From NCBI GenBank assembly GCA_009840735.1, contig VXNF01000094.1, positions 1-39,477 of the forward strand: 39,477 bases of DNA, in the 5' to 3' direction. Below the pieces are notes generated by a model. The model had not been told where the DNA came from. It saw only the letters and a program-made list of their open reading frames with translations, and made no database searches. The DNA is from Acidimicrobiia bacterium (GTDB taxonomy: Bacteria; Actinomycetota; Acidimicrobiia; Acidimicrobiales; CATQHL01). How positions within the stretch are numbered: the first letter of the stretch is position 1; each line of letters starts with the position of its first letter. The translations under genes and the position numbers were made by a program. This document shows positions 27,956-35,041 of this stretch, in pieces.

Positions 27956-28924
27956 CTATACTGTGTGTGTGAGCGAGTTCCGACGGCCGCAGGTGGCGAC
28001 GATCGTCGAGCGGTTGGCGGAGCTGCCGGACTCGAAACGGTCGAAGAACTCCGGCATGACCTGCGGAACGATGCGGATGCCGACTTCCTGCTCGCGTACG
28101 AGGTCGCAGAGCTTTTCGCCATCGATCAGATCGACCATCGGAGTCGTGGCCTGCGATGCTCGGCGCGCTGCTGGCGTGTAGCGCCCGAGAGTCACCATGA
28201 TGGCTCGCTCCGCCCCCGCAACCTCGGCGTCCCGCTGGAACAGCGCCACCTCCTGACGCCCGATTCCTGCCGAGGAGGCAGGGTTGTAGCGCTTCACTTG
28301 GACGGCGACCTTGGCAGAGAGAACCGGCGAGATCGGGGCTACGCCGATCCCATCGATCCCCTCGTCTCCCGAACCGCCCACATGCTCCAGCTCCAGGTCG
28401 AAGGAGCGAAGCAGGTAGAGCACGAAGTGTTCGAACGCCGTCGGCGACATCGAGTGGAGTCGGTCCAACAGCGCGTCGCGCCATTCCGTTGCTTCCCTCG
28501 CGTCGTCATGCGGCAGGTCGTCCTCATCTTCGGCTGTTTCGTCGTCCGACGGTTGGGACGAGGCGGCTCGCCTAGCTGTCGCCGAGGTCTCTCGTCGCAG
28601 GTCCCGGAGCCGCTCAACGGCCTGGTTCTCTGGCAGGGCGAGGATCTCGCGCCCCAGTGGCGTCAGCAGGTACAGGCCTCGCCGGGGTTGTTCCAACGCT
28701 CCGAAGGTCTTGCAGTCGGAGCGAGCCCAGCTGATCCGGTCCAAGAGGATGAAGTCCCCGCTCTTCGGATACCTGAGCGCGAGCAACTCCTCCGATGGGT
28801 TGAGCGTCTCGAGAACCGCCTCGCGAATTTGGCGGGTCTGCGCCGACCCTCCCAACTCCTCGACTTCCCGGAGGATCGGGAGCAGCAAGTCGAACGAAGT
28901 AGGCAGGTCATCCTTGGTGGCCAC
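27956..28924 (-). CDS. Mrr-type restriction endonuclease with read-through C-terminus
   Basis: The 322-residue protein has an Mrr N-terminal winged-helix domain (about 1-95, DDLPTSFDLLLPILREVEEL), an acidic linker (DDETAEDEDD), and the Mrr catalytic domain from about 160. There GDEGIDGIG and VAVQVKRY give the D...QxK variant of the PD-(D/E)xK site. Mrr enzymes cut modified or foreign DNA. The natural end is probably near FFDRFE; the last 24 residues or so are encoded by the antisense of an ATPase stub and look acquired by loss of the stop. GTG 28924 follows a TAGCGT box by seven bases, so longer upstream starts are rejected. Confidence 0.82.
   Translation of the reverse strand: MATKDDLPTSFDLLLPILREVEELGGSAQTRQIREAVLETLNPSEELLALRYPKSGDFILLDRISWARSDCKTFGALEQPRRGLYLLTPLGREILALPENQAVERLRDLRRETSATARRAASSQPSDDETAEDEDDLPHDDAREATEWRDALLDRLHSMSPTAFEHFVLYLLRSFDLELEHVGGSGDEGIDGIGVAPISPVLSAKVAVQVKRYNPASSAGIGRQEVALFQRDAEVAGAERAIMVTLGRYTPAARRASQATTPMVDLIDGEKLCDLVREQEVGIRIVPQVMPEFFDRFESGSSANRSTIVATCGRRNSLTHTV
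27957..27962 (+). promoter_or_regulatory. -10 element (TATACT) of leaderless ATPase remnant
   Basis: TATACT is followed by six bases and the GTG at 27969, the best -10 in the window. It now points into the 3' end of the opposite-strand Mrr gene and so would yield antisense RNA. Confidence 0.55.
27969..28028 (+). pseudogene. N-terminal stub of a DUF4143-type AAA ATPase
   Basis: The frame from GTG 27969 encodes SEFRRPQVATIVERLAELP, closely resembling the start of DUF4143-family ATPases (RPQV...RLAEPRRFIQVxxGPRQVGKTT). The expected GPRQVGKT P-loop never appears. From about 28020 the DNA instead reads as the reverse complement of the Mrr C-terminus (the FFDRFE stretch). The 3' boundary given is approximate. 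I infer a deletion or rearrangement that removed all but the first 18-20 codons. The promoter is intact. Confidence 0.45.
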
Positions 28925-28931
28925 AGACGCC

Positions 28932-28937
28932 ACGCTA
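28932..28937 (-). promoter_or_regulatory. -10 element (TAGCGT, minus strand) of leaderless Mrr gene
   Basis: On the minus strand TAGCGT is followed by seven bases and the GTG at 28924. A second GTG at 28933 overlaps the box and cannot be the start if this promoter is used. Confidence 0.5.
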
Positions 28938-29254
28938 CAGCTGCGTAGCCTGGCACCTCGTGTCCCGCCGCTGGCCGACGCGGCGTTGCGGATCGGCACT
29001 GAAGGTTCACGAGAGGTGCCGCCTTGGTCTCAATGGCTACGAAGCGACCGTCGGTGGCCTCTCTACTAGTAGATTCGTCCGAGTCCTACTGGTAGATTTG
29101 TCCGGCTTCTAATGATCGTTTTGTCCGACGTCGACAGGTCGGAGCGTCCGCTCGGCGAGTTGGCGGATTCTGTTGGGGGCGCTGTGGAGGACGTTGGCCT
29201 CGGGTTCCTCTCGTCGCGTTGACGCCGGATCGCGGCGGTGTCACACTCGGCAGC
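28938..29254. other. Gene-poor stretch with inverted and direct repeats
   Basis: No convincing gene lies here. GGCACCTCGTG (28952-28962) recurs inverted as CACGAG-AG-GTGCC (29008-29020) with a two-base insertion. Three 23-base direct repeats follow at 29070-29138. A 36-codon ORF (29112-29222) is open but unsupported. Confidence 0.4.
29070..29138. repeat. Three tandem imperfect 23-bp repeats with GTCCG core
   Basis: The units are 29070-29092, 29093-29115 and 29116-29138. Units one and two begin TAGATTCGTCCG and TAGATTTGTCCG; unit three has TCGTTTTGTCCG. The GTCCG cores start at 29077, 29100 and 29123, exactly 23 bases apart, and there is a CTACTAGTAG palindrome at 29063-29072. Regularly spaced short repeats occur at ends of IS21-like elements and in regulator-binding arrays. 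No transposase is adjacent, so a transposon-end remnant is only a hypothesis. Confidence 0.55.
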
Positions 29255-29792
29255 GTGAGCAGTCACGACGACGCTTCTGTGCCTTCGACGGACCCCGGCG
29301 GACACGAAGCCGGTCGGGGCGACGCCTCGGGCCGCGCCGACGTGGTGCCGCCGCCGGGCATGGACGTCGCTCTCGGCACCGAGATGTTGACGAAGCCGCC
29401 GTTCGTGCCGGTCGCCCCGGAGGTGTTCTTGGCGGCTGGTATGTCCAGCCAGGCTGAAGCCGAGGACGAGTCGGCCCGCTGGTTGGAGGCCATGGCCTCC
29501 GGCCTCGCCGAACTGGGCTGGACCGACGGCGGCCCGGGGACCGTCGTCGGCCGAGCCGCATCCAGAGCTGCCCTGTGTCGTCTTCTCAGGTGCCCGAGAG
29601 CATGAGGGCGTGTGGGTGCCGACGCTGTTCCTGATGGCAGGCAAGCGCGAGACCAATCGCTACTGGCAGTGGGCGTCTTGCGGCGAGCGGAAGACGCCCC
29701 AGCTCGGCGCTGATGCCGTCGAGGGTGTCGAGTGGGTCATCGCGAGGCTCCTAAGGATCGCCAGCAGCTCCGTCCAGGCGCCCGCCGCGTGA
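29255..29792 (+). pseudogene. Frameshifted hypothetical gene
   Basis: Two overlapping frames together look like one protein of about 178 residues. Frame one starts GTG 29255 and reads coding-like protein through MLTKPPFVPVAPEVFLAAGM and RWLEAMASGLAELGWTDG. Near 29545-29565 coding character moves to the +1 frame, which reads PHPELPCVVFSGAREHEGVW and MAGKRETNRYWQWASCGERK and ends at TGA 29790-29792. Frame one itself runs on to 29605 in unlikely sequence. A single-base indel explains both. I do not recognise the family. A CACACT hexamer seven bases before the GTG is a weak -10. Confidence 0.6.
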
Positions 29793-29922
29793 CTGTCCGC
29801 GTCGCGGCCTACAGGGTGGATGGCAGGCCATCCGCCGATCGCGCCACCGACGCGGCGGAACTCGCTGGGAGTGGCGTGTCGCCCATGTAGTCGGCGTCAC
29901 GCATCGGGTGCATACTGCTCCC

Positions 29923-30153
29923 GTGAAGGCGGTGACGATCACGATCCCCGCGGAGTTGGACGCTGAGGCTGCGGCCGAGGCGCGGCGGCTCGGGATTTCC
30001 AAGTCCGCACTAATCAGGCGAGGCTTGGAGGCTGTTCTGCCCAGCGATCGGCTCGACACGGGATCCGATCCTTGGCGCGACCTTGCCGGGTTTGGCAGCC
30101 GGGGCCTCAGTGTTGCGCCGGGCGAGATCGACACGGTCGGCTACGAGTCGTGA
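29923..30153 (+). CDS. Ribbon-helix-helix (CopG-type) antitoxin
   Basis: The 76-residue protein begins MKAVTITIPAELDAEAAAEA and continues RRLGISKSALIRRGLEA, a standard RHH fold: a short strand that pairs in a dimer to contact DNA, then two helices. The C-terminal half (SDPWRDLAGFGSRG) is of the kind that wraps a PIN toxin. The GTG at 29923 is preferred to one 15 bases upstream because the peptide then begins exactly at the RHH strand, and CATACT sits six bases before it. Its TGA overlaps the GTG of the PIN remnant (GTGA), the classic antitoxin-toxin arrangement. It would repress its own promoter. Confidence 0.8.
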   Translation: MKAVTITIPAELDAEAAAEARRLGISKSALIRRGLEAVLPSDRLDTGSDPWRDLAGFGSRGLSVAPGEIDTVGYES

Positions 30154-30278
30154 AGTTCGCTGACACGAGTTGGTGGGTGGCCTGAACCCCACCCGTTGAC
30201 GCCCGCCATTTGGAGGCAATGGAGATGCTTGCCCGGATCGGCTCCGGCGAGCAGGTCCTGACGACGACGCGCTCGTGA
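30150..30278 (+). pseudogene. Decayed PIN-domain (VapC-like) toxin
   Basis: The frame opens VKFADTSWWVA with the first PIN acidic residue (Asp5 region), then hits TGA at 30183-30185. The same frame continues TPPVDARHLEAMEMLARIGS and EQVLTTTRS, as in PIN toxins, to a second stop at 30276-30278. The TGA stands where Trp (TGG) is common in this family. The central glutamate helix and all later acidic residues are missing, so this is a 5' fragment with a nonsense codon. The RNase toxin is inactive; the antitoxin upstream remains intact. Confidence 0.65.
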
Positions 30279-30426
30279 GCGTCGCGGCCGATCGGACCGA
30301 GCGATTCCTCCAAGACAACCCGGCAGGGCCGCTCTGGGTGACCGTGGGGTTCGCCTCGGCGTCTCGCACGGGGCGGTCTGCGGGACGCGCTGCGCCGGGT
30401 CTTGCCGCGGGAGCGGCTGTTGTGGG
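30279..30426 (+). other. Gene debris, possibly from a PLD-like nuclease
   Basis: From GTG 30275 a frame reads AADRTERFLQDNPAGPLWVT followed by VGFAS, a pattern I associate with starts of phospholipase D-like nucleases found beside helicases (FLxDNPxGxLWVxVGYAS). After that the reading becomes unlikely, while a neighbouring frame has GLRDALRRVLPRERLLWVS. This looks like joined fragments and not a gene. The PLD suggestion is weak. Confidence 0.25.
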
Positions 30427-30927
30427 TCAGTCGCCTTCTTGGGTCCGCGGGTGATCGCGGAGTTCGGACATTGTGAGGCGCTGGCCCTTGATGCGGTTGC
30501 AGGCCGAGCAGAGGAGCTGCAGGTTCTCGTCTGCGTCAAGGCCGCCCTTGGATCGGGGTGTGATGTGGTCGAGGTCGAAGTCGTCGAAGTACTTGGGGCG
30601 GTCGCATCCGGGGCATGGGCGTCGCTTGCCGTCGCCCAGCTCGGCCCAGCGGATGAACCGGATACGCGGCGAGCGCGTCGGCCGGTCGGGGTCGGTGCGT
30701 CGGGGTGGCCGCGGCGGCAGGTGGAGCGACGGCAGCCCTTCGCGCAGCCCGTCCAAGTCGACGTTGTGGACCGCGGCGTCCGATCCGAGCGGTGCGTTGT
30801 ACAGCCGGTTCGAGTTGAACGGTGGATCGAGGCAGATCAGATCGATGCACTCAGAGTTGATGCCGCGCAGCACCTTCAAGTTGTCGTCGATCCACAAGGT
30901 GCGGTTCAAGAAGTTGGGATTGCCCAC
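30427..30927 (-). pseudogene. Internally deleted adenine-methyltransferase/HNH gene
   Basis: The 166-residue reading frame joins two ends of a known architecture. Residues 1-52 are the start of a site-specific DNA methyltransferase (NPNFLNRTLWIDDNLKVLRG, with the catalytic motif DPPFNSNR at 34-41). From about residue 69 it is the HNH tail (LPPRPPRRTD, CPGC, LDHITPRSKGG, ENLQLLCSACNRIKG). The SAM-binding FxGxG motif and target-recognition region of the methyltransferase are absent. The frame is still open, so a small HNH protein could be made, with His121 and the Cys105/108/140/143 zinc pairs in place. The GTG at 30927 follows a TAAAAT box by eight bases. Confidence 0.7.
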
Positions 30928-30935
30928 GGGCTGCG

Positions 30936-30941
30936 ATTTTA
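30936..30941 (-). promoter_or_regulatory. -10 element (TAAAAT, minus strand) for methylase-HNH remnant
   Basis: On the minus strand TAAAAT is followed by eight bases and the GTG at 30927. The remnant thus keeps a plausible promoter. Confidence 0.5.
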
Positions 30942-31012
30942 GAGCCGCCCGCCGCCGGTATCGGACCGCGGGCGCCGGTTCCGCCACCGCCCACCCCCGG
31001 TGCGGGATGCCG

Positions 31013-31018
31013 TAGCCT
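31013..31018 (+). promoter_or_regulatory. -10 element (TAGCCT) upstream of AlbA ATPase gene
   Basis: TAGCCT precedes a 7-codon leaderless-type ORF (GTG 31024 to TGA 31045-31047), whose stop overlaps the GTG at 31044 by GTGA. GGGGAG (31033-31038) is the likely Shine-Dalgarno for the main gene. Confidence 0.4.
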
Positions 31019-31043
31019 CTCGGGTGAGCACCGGGGAGCACCT

Positions 31044-32780
31044 GTGACGTACAGCGACGAGGAAATCAGGCGCCGGCTCGCGTTGGGCGAGGACAGCGGG
31101 TGGGAGTTCAAGGCGGTTGAGTTCGCCGGGGACAGGCCCAAGAGCCCGAGCCGCGACGATCTGGCCGACGAGATCGCCGCGTTCGCCAACGCGGACGGGG
31201 GCACGCTGCTCTGCGGCGTCAGCGACGACGGGCGACCTCAGGACATGTCGCGCCGGCAAATCGTGGCGTTGGACAACTTGCTGGTCGAGGTAGCCACGGA
31301 CGCTGTCCGCCCACCAGTCCGCATCCGCACCCATCACCGGCAAGTCGACGGGGCGGCACTCCTGTTGGTCTCCATTCCGGAGGGCGATGCGCTGCACGAC
31401 AGCCCCGGCGGAGGCTATGTCCGCGTCGGCGGCACGAAACGGAGGATGACCAGCGACGAGCGGTTGCGTCTCTCGCAGCGGCGGGGGCAGGCGCGTTTCC
31501 GGTCCTACGACGAGCGGACGGTTCCCGGCACCGGCTTCGAGACTCTCGAGGAAACTCTGTGGCGTCCCATGCTCAGTGCCGAGGGATCGGCCGAACCAGA
31601 GGCGGCGCTGAGCAAACTGGCGCTCCTGTCTAACGACGAAGCGGGCGTCCAGCGCGCCACGGTCGCCGGCGTGCTGCTGTGTACCCAGAACCCCGAGCGA
31701 TGGCTCCCTGGCGCCGCCATCACGGCGACGCTGTACCGCGGCGGGGACCGTACCTCGGGCCAGATCGACGCGCAGGAGATCACTGGTCCGCTGAACCGCC
31801 AGATCGGTGCCGCGATGGCGTTCGTGGTTCGCAATATGCGCGTCGCCGCCCGCAAGGCGCCCGCGCGGGTCGATCTGCCCCAGTACAGCGAGAGAGCGCT
31901 CTTTGAGGCCATCGTCAACGCTGTTGTGCATCGCGACTATGCGGTGCGGGTCAGTCGGATTCGCCTCTCGATGTTCGAGGACCGCTTGGAGTTGCAGTCG
32001 CCGGGCTCGTTGCCGAACAACTTGACCCTGGAGAGCATGCAGACACGGCAAGCGACGCGCAACGAGGTGTTGGCCTCGGTGCTAGGGCGGCTGCCGGTGG
32101 CGGGAATCCGGGGGTCAGAGGAGAGGAGCTACATCATGGAGCGCCGGGGTGACGGCGTCCCGGTCATCCTGCGCCGCACGCGAGAACTCTGCGGCGCCAC
32201 ACCCGAATACCGTCTGATCGACGGTGCCGAAGTGCTACTCACCGTGCCTGCGGCGCCTTTGGAGGCGAGCGCCGCCCGCGCCGTCATCACCGTGCGATCC
32301 GCTGGCCGGCCCCTGCCAGGCGCCGACGTGTTGGCGCTATTCCCCAACGGGACCTACCAGCGTGCCTCCGCCGACGAGAACGGCGAGGCCGCCGTCGAGC
32401 TGCACACGACTCACCTCCCGATGGCGGTGTTCGCCGCCGCTGCGGGCTACGGCGGCCGCGTCGTGCGGGACTGGGTGCCGAGCCGCCGAGCGTTGGCTGT
32501 GGAACTCGAGGCCCTGCAAGCCGGCGGAAGTGTCGTGTTCGCCGAGTCCGCTGGCTACCTCCCGCGCCTGAAGGGCAGGCTGAACCCCGTACGTGACAGT
32601 CACGACCGCACCTACCTCTACGCCTCGGACATCGCCATCGACGGCGGCAAGAACCAGCCCGTGCATTTCGCTCTTGGCGAGGACCTGCGCCTCACCGACG
32701 CCGACGGTGCCGGGGCGACGGTTCGCATCGTCGATCTCGTCGGCCGATCGGCGCTTCTGGAATACCGTCCGGTCACCTGA
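31044..32780 (+). CDS. AlbA_2/Schlafen-type ATPase with carboxypeptidase-regulatory-like C-terminal extension
   Basis: The 578-residue protein has an AlbA_2 (Schlafen-like) N-terminal domain: WEFKAVEF (20-27), DDLADEIAAFANADGGTLL and GVSDDG. An HATPase-related region (RecG-like C-terminal ATP-binding) follows with EAIVNAVVHRDY (288-299) and FEDRLELQSPGSLP. These two are usual in accessory ATP-binding proteins linked to regulation or defence. Beyond residue 410 lie about 165 extra residues: a beta-rich carboxypeptidase-regulatory-like unit (413-470, AVITVRSAGRPLPGADVLAL) and an unrecognised tail. It has no membrane segment. It is divergent from the methylase-HNH remnant and converges on the ThDP gene. 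Function is unproven. Confidence 0.82.
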   Translation: MTYSDEEIRRRLALGEDSGWEFKAVEFAGDRPKSPSRDDLADEIAAFANADGGTLLCGVSDDGRPQDMSRRQIVALDNLLVEVATDAVRPPVRIRTHHRQVDGAALLLVSIPEGDALHDSPGGGYVRVGGTKRRMTSDERLRLSQRRGQARFRSYDERTVPGTGFETLEETLWRPMLSAEGSAEPEAALSKLALLSNDEAGVQRATVAGVLLCTQNPERWLPGAAITATLYRGGDRTSGQIDAQEITGPLNRQIGAAMAFVVRNMRVAARKAPARVDLPQYSERALFEAIVNAVVHRDYAVRVSRIRLSMFEDRLELQSPGSLPNNLTLESMQTRQATRNEVLASVLGRLPVAGIRGSEERSYIMERRGDGVPVILRRTRELCGATPEYRLIDGAEVLLTVPAAPLEASAARAVITVRSAGRPLPGADVLALFPNGTYQRASADENGEAAVELHTTHLPMAVFAAAAGYGGRVVRDWVPSRRALAVELEALQAGGSVVFAESAGYLPRLKGRLNPVRDSHDRTYLYASDIAIDGGKNQPVHFALGEDLRLTDADGAGATVRIVDLVGRSALLEYRPVT

Positions 32781-32798
32781 GCCGGCACCCGAGATCTG

Positions 32799-34472
32799 CT
32801 AGACCCTCCGCGCCGCTGCGCGGATTTCGCTGAGGGTTGCTTGGGGGAGGATGGCTTCGGGGTCTACTCGGAGCTCGAGAACCGCCGGGACGCCGGAGGC
32901 CAGGGCTTGCTCGAACGCCTCGGCGAACTGCTCGGTGTCTTCGATGGTCGCGCCGAAGCCGCCGAAGGCGCCGGCGTAGGCGGCGAAGTCGGGGTTGAGG
33001 AGGTCCGAGCCGCTGGGACGGTCGGGGTAGGTGCGCTCCTGGTGCATGCGGATCGTGGCGAACATGCCGTTGTTGACCACCACCACGATGATCGGCGCCT
33101 CGTACTGGACGGCGGTGGCCAACTCTTGGGCGGTCATCAAGAAGTCGCCGTCGCCGCAGAAGGCCACGACCGGCGCCTCGGGAGCGTGCAGCTTGGCGGC
33201 CACCGCCGCGGGGACGGCGTAGCCCATGGCGCCGCTCTGGGGACCGAGCTGGGTGCCGTACTGCTTGAAGCGGTAGTAGCGCTGCGGCCACAGCGAGAAG
33301 TTGCCGGCGCCGTTGGTGAGGATCGCCTCGGGCGGCAGGCGGCCGTCCAGCCAGCCGATCACCTCGCCGAAGTCCACCCGGCCCGGCGCTGGCCGCCGGC
33401 GCAGTGACTCCTCGTAGTCGACTCGGGCCGCCGCGGCCCAGTCCCGCCACGGGGTCGCCTCGAGCCCGTCGAGGTTCGCGAGCGCCGCGACCGTCTCGGG
33501 GGCGCCGGCGCAGACGGCCAGACGCGGCCGGTAGACGCTGCCCAGCTCGGCGGGGTCGGGGTGGATGTGTACGAGCGTCTTGCCGGGGACTGGCGGTGCC
33601 AGCAGGGTGTAGCCGCCGGTGGCGGTGTCGCCGAGCCGGGTGCCGATCGCCAGGATCAGGTCCGCATCGCGAATCCGGTTGGCGAGTGCCGGCGTTGTGC
33701 CGACGCCGGCGTAGCCCACGTAGCTGGGCGAGTCGTTGTCGAGGTAGTCCTGGCGGCGGAAGGTCACCGCCACCGGCAAGCGGCTGCGCTCAGCCCAGGC
33801 GACCAGCGCCTGGCCCGTGGCCTGACTCCAGGTGCCGCCGCCGACGATGACCAGAGGGCGGGAGGCGGTCCGCAGCAATGCCCCCAGCTCCGCCAGATCC
33901 TCCGGCGACGGCGCCGGGCGCTGCGGCGGCGGCGCGACCGGAGCGTCTACCACCGCTGCCTCGGAGGCCAGCACGTCCTCGGGCAGCGACACCACGACCG
34001 GTCCGGGCCGTCCCCCCCGAGCCACCCGCGAAGCCTCAGCTGCGGTCTCGCTCAGCGACTCGGGTCGGTCCACCTCCACGGCCCACTTCGCCAGCGGGGC
34101 GAAGAACGCCTCGAAGTCCACCTCCTGGAACGCCCGCCGCCCCCGGTGCGCGCGGGGCACCTGCCCGACGAACAGCAGCAGCGCGGCGCCGCTCACCGAC
34201 GCGTTGTGAACCGCCACCGAGGCGTGTGTGGCCCCAGGCCCCCGAGTTACGAACGCAACCCCGAGGTCGCCGCGCAGCCGGGCGGTCGCCTCGGCCATGA
34301 TCGCGGCGCCGGACTCGTGGCGGCACACCACAGTGCGGATCGCCGGCTCGTCGTGCAGCGCGTCGAGGACGGCAAGGAAGCTCTCGCCGGGCACCGTGAA
34401 GATCCTCTCGACGCCGTGGCGGCGGAGTGCGTCGACCAGCACGCGCCCGCCGTGGCGAACCGGTGCCTTCAC
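32799..34472 (-). CDS. Thiamine diphosphate-dependent enzyme, acetolactate synthase-like
   Basis: The 557-residue enzyme has the three ThDP-enzyme domains. FTVPGESF carries the cofactor-activating glutamate (Glu30), the central domain includes RPLVIVGGGTWSQATGQALV, and the ThDP/Mg motif spans GDGDF (from about 440) to VVVVNN (467-468). Such proteins decarboxylate 2-oxo acids or form acyloins; the exact reaction cannot be assigned, and without a regulatory subunit gene it is probably not the housekeeping acetolactate synthase. The GTG start at 34472 overlaps the cupin stop (GTGA), so it is the last gene of the minus-strand operon. The longer upstream frame is the antisense of nothing useful and is rejected. 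Confidence 0.88.
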   Translation of the reverse strand: MKAPVRHGGRVLVDALRRHGVERIFTVPGESFLAVLDALHDEPAIRTVVCRHESGAAIMAEATARLRGDLGVAFVTRGPGATHASVAVHNASVSGAALLLFVGQVPRAHRGRRAFQEVDFEAFFAPLAKWAVEVDRPESLSETAAEASRVARGGRPGPVVVSLPEDVLASEAAVVDAPVAPPPQRPAPSPEDLAELGALLRTASRPLVIVGGGTWSQATGQALVAWAERSRLPVAVTFRRQDYLDNDSPSYVGYAGVGTTPALANRIRDADLILAIGTRLGDTATGGYTLLAPPVPGKTLVHIHPDPAELGSVYRPRLAVCAGAPETVAALANLDGLEATPWRDWAAAARVDYEESLRRRPAPGRVDFGEVIGWLDGRLPPEAILTNGAGNFSLWPQRYYRFKQYGTQLGPQSGAMGYAVPAAVAAKLHAPEAPVVAFCGDGDFLMTAQELATAVQYEAPIIVVVVNNGMFATIRMHQERTYPDRPSGSDLLNPDFAAYAGAFGGFGATIEDTEQFAEAFEQALASGVPAVLELRVDPEAILPQATLSEIRAAARRV

Positions 34473-35023
34473 GCCAGCGGTTCCTCGAGGAGCACTCGTG
34501 CCCGCTGGCGGGCGGGCCGGTCGGCGTCGGCGGGGTCGGCGTAACAGATGGTGCGCCGACCCGCCCACTCGGCTGGCAGCAGCATCACCCGCACGAAGGC
34601 CGTCTCTTCGACAGCGGAGGATTCGGCGTAGACGGGCTCCGGTCCGCTCTCAAACCAGGCGTCTCCGGCCCGGTAGGTGGTCGTGACGCCGGCGGTGGTG
34701 ACAGTCAACTCGCCGAACAGCAACCGGCGGATGCCCGGACCGGGATGGGTGTGGCGGTAGGCGACCGCGCCGGGCGGGAAATCCACGCGGTCACAGCGCA
34801 TCAGCCACGGCTGCGAGTCGTCCAGCTCGGCGGCGGCGAGGGCGGCGCCGGCCGGCTCGTCGACGGCGTCCGCGCCGGTCAGCAGCGCCCAAGAGAGCGC
34901 CGGGCCGGCGACCGTGGCGCTGCCGCTGTGCGCCGTGTCGGTGGCGAGCTCGTACACGATCCGGTTGCCCGGCTCGCAGGTGACGCCCGCGGGATGCTCC
35001 TGAAGTACGAGGCGAGCGCGCAA
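34469..35023 (-). CDS. Cupin-domain protein
   Basis: The 184-residue product holds a cupin barrel: RVDFPPGAVAYRHTHPGPGI gives the HxH metal-binding pair of motif 1, GELTVTT the turn, and TYRAGDAWFESGPEPVYAES the second motif. It may be a small metalloenzyme (dioxygenase or isomerase) or a ligand-binding protein; the function is not evident. The only start near the SDR stop is TTG at 35023, 18 bases after that stop and without a clear Shine-Dalgarno, so coupling is likely. It overlaps the ThDP gene by four bases. Confidence 0.78.
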   Translation of the reverse strand: MRARLVLQEHPAGVTCEPGNRIVYELATDTAHSGSATVAGPALSWALLTGADAVDEPAGAALAAAELDDSQPWLMRCDRVDFPPGAVAYRHTHPGPGIRRLLFGELTVTTAGVTTTYRAGDAWFESGPEPVYAESSAVEETAFVRVMLLPAEWAGRRTICYADPADADRPARQRARVLLEEPLA

Positions 35024-35041
35024 CGGTCGGTCGGGGAGCGG

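Noticed and set aside
29112-29222. 36-codon ORF overlapping the third 23-bp repeat
   Set aside because: No ribosome site, no recognisable pattern; too short to support.
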